64,000 bases of DNA from Apricaphanius iberus. Lineage: Eukaryota; Chordata; Actinopteri; Cyprinodontiformes; Aphaniidae. Position 1 is the first letter of the stretch; every line of letters starts with the position of its first letter. The position numbers and the translations under genes are program-made. Below are positions 24,601 to 32,952 of the stretch, in pieces. Below the pieces are notes generated by a model. It did not search any database. It was not told the DNA's origin and saw only the letters and a program-made list of their open reading frames with translations. The stretch is taken from the NCBI GenBank assembly GCA_028564705.1, contig JAPXFQ010002824.1, forward strand, positions 958,501 through 1,022,500. Direction: 5' to 3'.

Positions 24601-27600
24601 GGACACAGGCAATTGTAGAATCAAAGAAGATTTTAAGAACTTTTGTTGTTTCTATTTCGCTGCAGTGAAAAACTCAACGTTTCGACTAAATATATTCTTT
24701 ATAATATTATGAACTGCAGAACCCTGAGTCCTGCTGAGTTGTTTCCCCTTTTGCTGCACTGTTTTATGTTGTCCTGAGGTACTCATTTTTCTATTACATC
24801 TGCACTACATCACTCTGTGCAACTTTCTGTCGTTTCCGTTGTCATGCTGACCTCCATTCAACTGCTCAGTGCAATGCTAACCTTGAGATGCTCCTGGAGC
24901 TGAGCCTGGTGCTGACGGGTCAGCTTCTCATGCTGCTTCTGGAACTCGCTGATCAGTAACTGCTTCTGGATCTGCTGCTGTTTCTGAATGAGGAGCAGCT
25001 CCTGCTGGAGCTGCCTCTCCCACAGTCCGGCATCTGAGCCTGGCCCCAGCATCCTCAGGTCTGTGCGTAGGTCCAAAGGGGATAGGTTCTCCACAGCTAA
25101 TGGCACGTCTGGCTTAATGTCGACTGTGGTACAGAAAAAAGGACAAAATATAAGAGATGTGCTGTGTTTGTATTTAGTTGGAATAAAGTAAACAATGGAA
25201 AAGAGGGCAGCAAATGATCAAATCCACTGTGAGAAAGAAAATCTTTCTCTCCCATGATCCTAGAAAGCCTACGATTTTTATAGCATCTATAAACAAACAG
25301 TATCACACACGTCATTTCAGAGTCCACTGGGGGAAGCAGTGTGCACTACAAGACCCAGCAGACATGTGGCACAAAATGTCAATGTGGTCCTTTAAAGTAT
25401 TTGCATGAAATCTGTTTTCCCAGTGATCAATAAATAAATGTAAAATAAAGTCCTTCACCCCATCTGTAACAGAACATCCTGCAGATATTTCCTCCTCTCA
25501 TTGATAATTCATGACAAAAACAGCCTGTGATCCTGCATAAGTTTGTAAATGCATGTACCTGCATGCTCTTTCCATCTCTGTGCTTCAGCGCAGATAATGT
25601 AGCATGCACATTGGTAAGAAGTGCCTCTTTTATAGGTAACTGCCTGATACAAAGTGACAGGGCATCCCCTTTGGTCTTCAGCCGCTATATATAGTCTGTT
25701 CTGAGAAAATCAATGACCAGTGAAGAACTTGAGACACAGATTTACTTCATCTTCCTCCTCCACAGAGGATGATTAGTGATGGTTCGATATTTTCCATGTC
25801 CTCCCTATACTTCTTCATCTCATTCACACAACCGTTCCTATCTGATTTCATCAGGCTGCACTTATCTGCATTTCTTTCAATTAATTGTAAGCTATTTACC
25901 AAGACAGTGTCCAGTGCTTTGGCAGCATTTACACATTTTCAACTTTATTACATCTTGAATCATTACAAACTAGAGTCTTACCTTTTATTAAAATATTTGA
26001 TGCATTTGGCAGGCACAGAGTGGTGCATAATTGTAAAACAGAAGGAAAATGGCACATGGGTTGCTACATTTCTTACAAATCTGATAAGTGCAGCACAAGT
26101 TTTTATTTAGGCCAACTGGATCGTAACATTGTTCTAAGGGTGGGTTATATTGCATTTTTATCATGTACAATAAAATTAAAAATATTTGTATAGATAAAAA
26201 ATGTAACTCCTTTATAAAAATGGACTAATAGTGTTTAAAAATCCAAAAAGATTATGTTTTTGTTGAGGTTTTTACTTTTGCTGTTTGAATTTTATCTCTC
26301 CCGTTGCTTCAATAAAAGCAGCAATAATTGCCAAGTAGGCCTGGGCAAAAAGTTGATTGAATTAATTAATTTGAATTTTTTGTTGCGGGAGATTTAGTAA
26401 ATCCAGTTTTTTTGTAATGGTACATTATGTCTCCCCAGGGTTTCCGTAGTGGAATTGGTATGGGTTTGCTGTGACAGACTTGTAGTAAGAGACCCCACGC
26501 TGTTACATTTTCCTAAAGCCCATCGCAGTAACAGGCTTCACAACCACAAACCTATTCCAACACCTGAAACAGAGACATCCAGCCGATTATGAAAAATGCA
26601 AGTCTCTCCGGGATGAACAAAACAACAATGACCAACAAATCTTAGCTAAAAAACAGCTAACTGTAGCCTAATCATTTGCACAAGTTGTCTGCCGTTTGTT
26701 GCTTTTTCTATCGTAAATCATATTTTTTTTTATCTGAGATTTTATTTTTAGGCAATATCGCCCAGTCCTATTGCCAAGGTAACATATAAAGATTGGACCT
26801 CATTACTGTATACTCTGTAGCAGTAGAGATACGCGACTTAAAGATGGCGTGGTCGATTTATTTCTGAAATGCTTTTTCAACCAATCAAACTTTATATATA
26901 AAGCACTTTTTATACAATTGCAATTGCAGATACCTCCCAGTACATGTACATGCACATCTAAATCAAGGTTCTTGGAGTTATCAGACTACGGTTTTGCACC
27001 CTGTTGAGACCTCAGTCCCAGTTTTCATGTCACTCAGAAAATGAAATTATTATATGAAGTACGATCGACGCTGCGACGATAGATGGAGATATGGACCCCC
27101 ATTATGTTAGCCTTATAACGGTTAGCTTTGAGCTGCATTCAAGCAGTGAACAGAGGCTGGCGGGAGTGAAACAGTTGGAGTCAAAGAAGGATATTCACGA
27201 TCACAATGCTTAGACTCTTCGTCAGTCCAAACATGCACTGATCGTCCGGTTACGTTTTTCTTAGCAACAACATAGTAGTAGTATAAGAAGAATATGGTGG
27301 CTGAGTTGTACTTTCACATCTACTATGTTCCTGAGGGGGTGCGCCAGTACAGGCGGGGGTGGGAGGGTTGGTTACAGAGAAGTCAGATTCCCAATCGCAT
27401 TTTCTCGCTACCTTAGTCGAGCTTCTGAACCCCCAGTTTGGTTCAATTCAAGCCAGACTAAGGTGTATACATGCATTTCAAAAGTCTGATATCATTCAGA
27501 TTAAGCTAATAATTTGACTTTCTCTTGCTGCATGTAAACATATTGTGTGTCCTGACCTTAGGGATGACAGGGAGATAGCTGCCATAGGAGTGTAGAGACC

Positions 27601-30600
27601 ACGAAAGTTCATATGGTAAAAGCAGTTCTGAAAATTAAGAAGGCCGAAGACCATTCAGACACTTAAAAACCATCAAGAGAACCTCAAACTTGATACTAAA
27701 ACACACAGGGAGCCAATGCAATGAATTTAAACAGGGGTAATACACTCCCGCCTCCTCGTCTTTGTCAGGAAACGTGTTGATGAATTTTTTTTAGGAGTTG
27801 TCAACCTGAGATACTCTCTTTGGGAAAGACTAAAGAGTAGAGCATTACAGTAACCAATTCTGTTGGAGATAAAAGCATGCATCTGTTAAATGTGTATGTG
27901 AACCTCTGACTGAATGCAGAAGTAGATTTAGAGCCAGAAAGGCTGTGATGCTTTTTGAGTTTTCAGTGTCCCTACTACTTTGCTTCATTTACAGCTGAAT
28001 ATCTAGATAGCGAAATCTTTTGATTATTCTTTTTTTTCTTTTCCTTTTTTTTTAAATATCTAAAGTTCATTCACACTTAATGGAGTGCATCTGTGAACAG
28101 TAATTTCCTAGTCTCGTCTTAGATTCTCAGTTGTATTTAGGATTGGACCTTGACCACACGGTACTAGCACATGCACTTCAATATAAACCGGCAATGTCCA
28201 AATTCAGTCCCCAAGGGCTGGTACCCTGCATGTTTCCATTTTACCTTTGATTCAAGTCTTCAAAACGCTTGAATCAAGTGACAGTTTATTAGCAGACCTC
28301 TTTAGAACATGCTAAGGAAAAAGTTGAACAATTTGAATCAGCAGTGTTGGAGTAGAGACACATCTAAAACTGGCAGGACCGGAGCTGGACACATGATGAT
28401 CTAAACCTTTTCATTGTAGATTAGGTTGTTCAAGTTTTGGGATCGTAGGGCTGAAAAGTTTTGTATGATGAAGTCACTACCATGTTTCACCATTCACAAT
28501 AGCACTACTTTTCCAATAACAGGTTTTCTTTAAGGATTGCTCAGTAGTTAAGCTCCATCCATCTTTCCATTAACTCTGACCAGCTTCCCTGTTGCACCAT
28601 CATGTTTTATCCTTGGGGATTGTGGATTTGGGGGGTATATGTAGTGTTTTCTGGCAAGCTCATCATTTTGCATTTAGGGCCAAAATGCTTTTTTTTTATC
28701 TTTAATTTTCTCTGGGGAAAAAAGAAACAGAGGAACTATGACGCCTTAACAGGGCAGGCGACTTTATAAAGAGACTTACTCACAGAGGTGGATTCACATC
28801 TGATGGCAGTTATGGCGTATCAAACTAAGGGGACGTGTTTTTCTACGTTTGGAAAAAAATGTTTCCTTTTCCATCCACTATAATTATGATTTATTTTGTG
28901 GTTGTCTTTTATGTCAAATTGCTTTGGTTGAGAGGTAACAATAGATTTGAGCAAGGCAGTGCACATTTCTAGAGTAACTGAATCTAACAAATAACAGTTA
29001 GTTAGCCTATGATGATGTGATGTCCAGAGAAGCATAATGCGAAGTCTGGACTGCATACTGTCTCCTTCCTTGTAAAGCTAGACAAATATTAAAACCTACT
29101 TAAAATTCCAGTAGCTTGATGGAGATTTACTGAGGCCTTTCATTGGTTTAATCTTCTCAAGCGGTCACGTCTGAGAGAACATCAGCAGTGCTGTTACTTC
29201 ACCTGTTACTGGAAAGACTAAGCCTGAAGAACTTGTTACACATTTGTCCATGTGAAGACCCTTTAAAAAATCTAAACTTGAAAATCTGATCCTGTAAACT
29301 AAAAGAAAAACATTTTTTGTGAATATGCCAAAATCCAAAACCGACCTGAGCAAAAAAGCATTTCCCCTCTGCTGTCTGATGTTGTGAACCTCACTGGTGC
29401 TCATTTGTTTTGTCATGTTTTTTTAGCTCTGCCACCCTTCCATGTGCATGTGGCAGTTCCGATTAAAAATAGAAGCAAGTGGCGCAATCCCAGTCTGTGA
29501 CAACCCCCCCCCGCCCCCCCACCGAAAGCACCACACACACTCCAGAATCCACCACCCTAACTTGCTGCTGCCATGGCAACGCCGGCGACGTAATTATGTC
29601 TCCCTGTTCTGCGGATATCAAGTCTCACTGCATGTCATCTCCTGCCTACAGTGTGCAATGTGACAAGTTGACTATTATATCAGCTTTTTCAGCTCTTATA
29701 TAAGAAAGAAGTCCCGAGCTGGAGACAGAATGAGAGGAGATGTTAGAAAAGCCTCCAACAGCTCAGTTCCGAATCAATGGGGAGAGCGACTTAAAACATG
29801 TTCAAAAGAAGGAAAGACAAACAGAAGGGACTCCGGCACTGTTATTTTTCCTCTCTGTGTTCTAAAAACAGCTTCAATCGGTTGACAGAGAAGGGCAACA
29901 ACATGGCAGACGCATTGAACAGGCACCTGTAGAACAGGCACTTCTCTCCTGATGGGGAATATTAATCTTAGCTTGTAAGTACTTGACAAAGGAGCTTTTT
30001 GTAGCTGGTGCTGTGAACCTGTGAACCAAACCCCAGCTCATGGAGTCAAACAGCCTTAGTGCTGCTTTTACCTAATAGACCCAAATATAGCTCCCCTACC
30101 CATAGTGAAAAAAGAAAGATGAAAAAAAAACATAAAAATCCCTGCTGGGAGATCTAATTAATCTCATATTTCATTCTGTATCCTGGCTGTGACTGGCATT
30201 AAGGATCTTCTCTTTTATCGGCACATCAAGCTGAGCCTCCATCAGAAAATTGCCTTTTGGTGGTTTAACAGGATGGAAAAGCTTCGATAGCCTCCTCTGC
30301 GAGAATCTAATACCATCTGCTAAATGTCCACCTTGCTGAATAATGACAGGGATAAGGGCATGAAACAATGCATTGAAGGTAAGCAAGCACTGATAATGCA
30401 AGAATAAAACCATCTCTCCTAAGGAATTTATAGCTTCCTTTATTATAACTGACAAAGGAACAAGGGTACCTTAATGCTTATTTAAGCTTTTTTTTTAACC
30501 ATACAACAGAGACTTGTGATACCTCCAACTAACAGTGCATTTCTTAATTCAAACTGCAGCCTGAAAGGAACTGAATTGAAATCTGGTGTTCCTGTATTAT

Positions 30601-32921
30601 AAAAAAAATACTTCACAGGCTGAGGAGAAAGCAGAACTAGCAGAAGGTGGGGCTAATTTTAAATGTTTTTCTGAGCAGGGTCTTAATATAGATGACATGC
30701 AAAAGAGTGTCACAGTTGTGAGGCCACCCGCCCGATTTAACACAGGCAAAAATAAAACGCAGTGTCACATTTATGTAACTTTTAGCTTCTTTTTGAAACT
30801 GTCACTCAATAGAAAAGTCGCCGGCTTATGGGACAGTGTTCCAGTCTGTGACACTTGACCCCTATAGGGAACATTGCATGTTGGGTGCACCTTGATTCGT
30901 GGAAAGTGCACAGAAGGACCTGTAGGCGTTGATAAACAAGAGATTTATGAATGACAGTTCCCAAATTTGCTTTTAGCACAGGGGGAGCAACAAGCACCCT
31001 GTACCATGCCCAAATTCCTCTCCCAGTGGAGGTCCTGCCAAGGGGAATATAGAGTGACTCATTCCCTGTGACCACACTCCCACTGCAGCATCACACCACC
31101 AGTGTCCCCATAGTGTTTATTCATATAACCAATCTGTCTCTCATTAGCCCTTCTGGTGCTTAGAGTGACAATCACAGCCTTAATTTAAGATGTTGGATGG
31201 CTGCCGTTTTTCTGTGTGTTTTTTTGTGCCTCAGACCACATTAGCAGGTTCCCATCCAAGAAAGAAATACACGTCACAAGGGACATTATGCTACTACTGC
31301 ACATGAGGGGGTAGGAAGGAAAAATTTCCCTTTAACAAGTTTTTTTGTAGCTTAAGCATCATTGTGCCACTCTGACTAAGAATAAATCAATGCAAATCCT
31401 CTAAAAAGAACAAACAGCAAATAGGTTAAAGTAATTTAAGCACTTGAGCCTACATTAGAATCTTACTGTTTCCTTTTGTATTTGATACTGCAAAGAAATT
31501 AATTCAAGAGAATATTGTATTGAATAAATGTAGCAGAATTTCAATACTAAATAGAGATGAACTCCTCAGGTGTTTCCTGACCAGTATTGATTTCCAATAC
31601 TCTTGAGATCTGGTTCTAATTTTGAGCAATTTTGTTTATTTTCCAGAGGTCTAAATCATATAAAATGACTGTACTGAAATACATCAGGTTGTTTGGTTTT
31701 ATACAGCAGTTGCCAAAGATTTAGCAGATCATCTCTATTAATGCATCAAAGAGTAACCTTTACCTGAATCTTATTTTTTTTTTTCACATGGACAAAAGAG
31801 CAGTAGTTTATGAATTTGTGGAATGAAAATGATTAAAAATATATGATTTCTTAATACAGGTATTTGACCTGCTGATCAGTGATCAGAGTCAACATGAACA
31901 AATTAAATATCTGTTTGATTAACAATGAATAAAACTAGCATTGCAAAAAATAGTATTTGGAAACAGCAAAACTTAAACATGTAAATGACATTTTATGTAT
32001 TTACAGTGACATTTGAGTACTATAGAAAAGTTTATATGCTACAAGCTGTTAAGCAACCTAATTTTCAGCGGGTTTTTCAAAGATGAAAGATTTAAAGTAA
32101 AGCTTATCTGTTATATTATTTAGGTTTTTTTAAAGTATTTTGTATTAAAACAGCATTTTACATTAAGTGCATCTTAGCTGAATGTATGCTAATTTTCAGT
32201 TCTGGCCACAGAAATTAGGAAAACACTTTGCTACGCTGTAAACATAGATGTATGTGAGCATTTAAACTGAAATAGAGAGGGGCTGCTTATCTAAATTCCC
32301 CCGTCTGCCAGTATAAATAGAAACAGAGATACAGAAGATGTTTGAGGGCAAAAAAATAAGCCGATGCTTGGGACTGCAATGTGGTGCTGGATCTCTCATT
32401 AAGTGCCTTGTTATTTTGAGCAGCTGGTATGTCTAAAGCAGGAAACAGGTCTTTATTTTTAAGACTGCAGCCTCGTCCTTGCAACTGAGCCAGAGCTGTG
32501 GTTAGGGAGCCTGTCTGCTAACAAAGACAGCCAAGCAGTGCCACCACGGGCCTTTGACTGAAGGAAGCCAAGCGTTCAGTTGTCTCATGTCCTGCTGTTA
32601 CCTCTAATCATTTACACAACAAACACACAATACAATGTAGGCTAAAACTGAGGAACAAAGTGAATCAAGCAATTTACTGACGATTAGGAAGATTACAATT
32701 TTTAGGACCCTTCTTTATTCTGTTGAAGTTTTTCCAAAGGTCAGGGTCGAAGATCAACAAGTGTGGGATCTTGGGATTCTATTCAAGAATTCAGCTGAAG
32801 CTAAGAAAAAACATCACAGTAAATATTCCTAATGTTTTAAATGCAACAAAACAAATAATATCAGGTTAACTGCCATAAGATTGCATATTCAACAAAAAGT
32901 ATGGGTCACAAGTCGCTTCAA

Positions 32922-32952
<31 letters not shown>

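Noticed and set aside
29479..29703. Pro/Thr-rich ORFs near the C-rich run
   Set aside because: They are driven by the local C-run and CA-rich text, with overlapping frames and no similarity.
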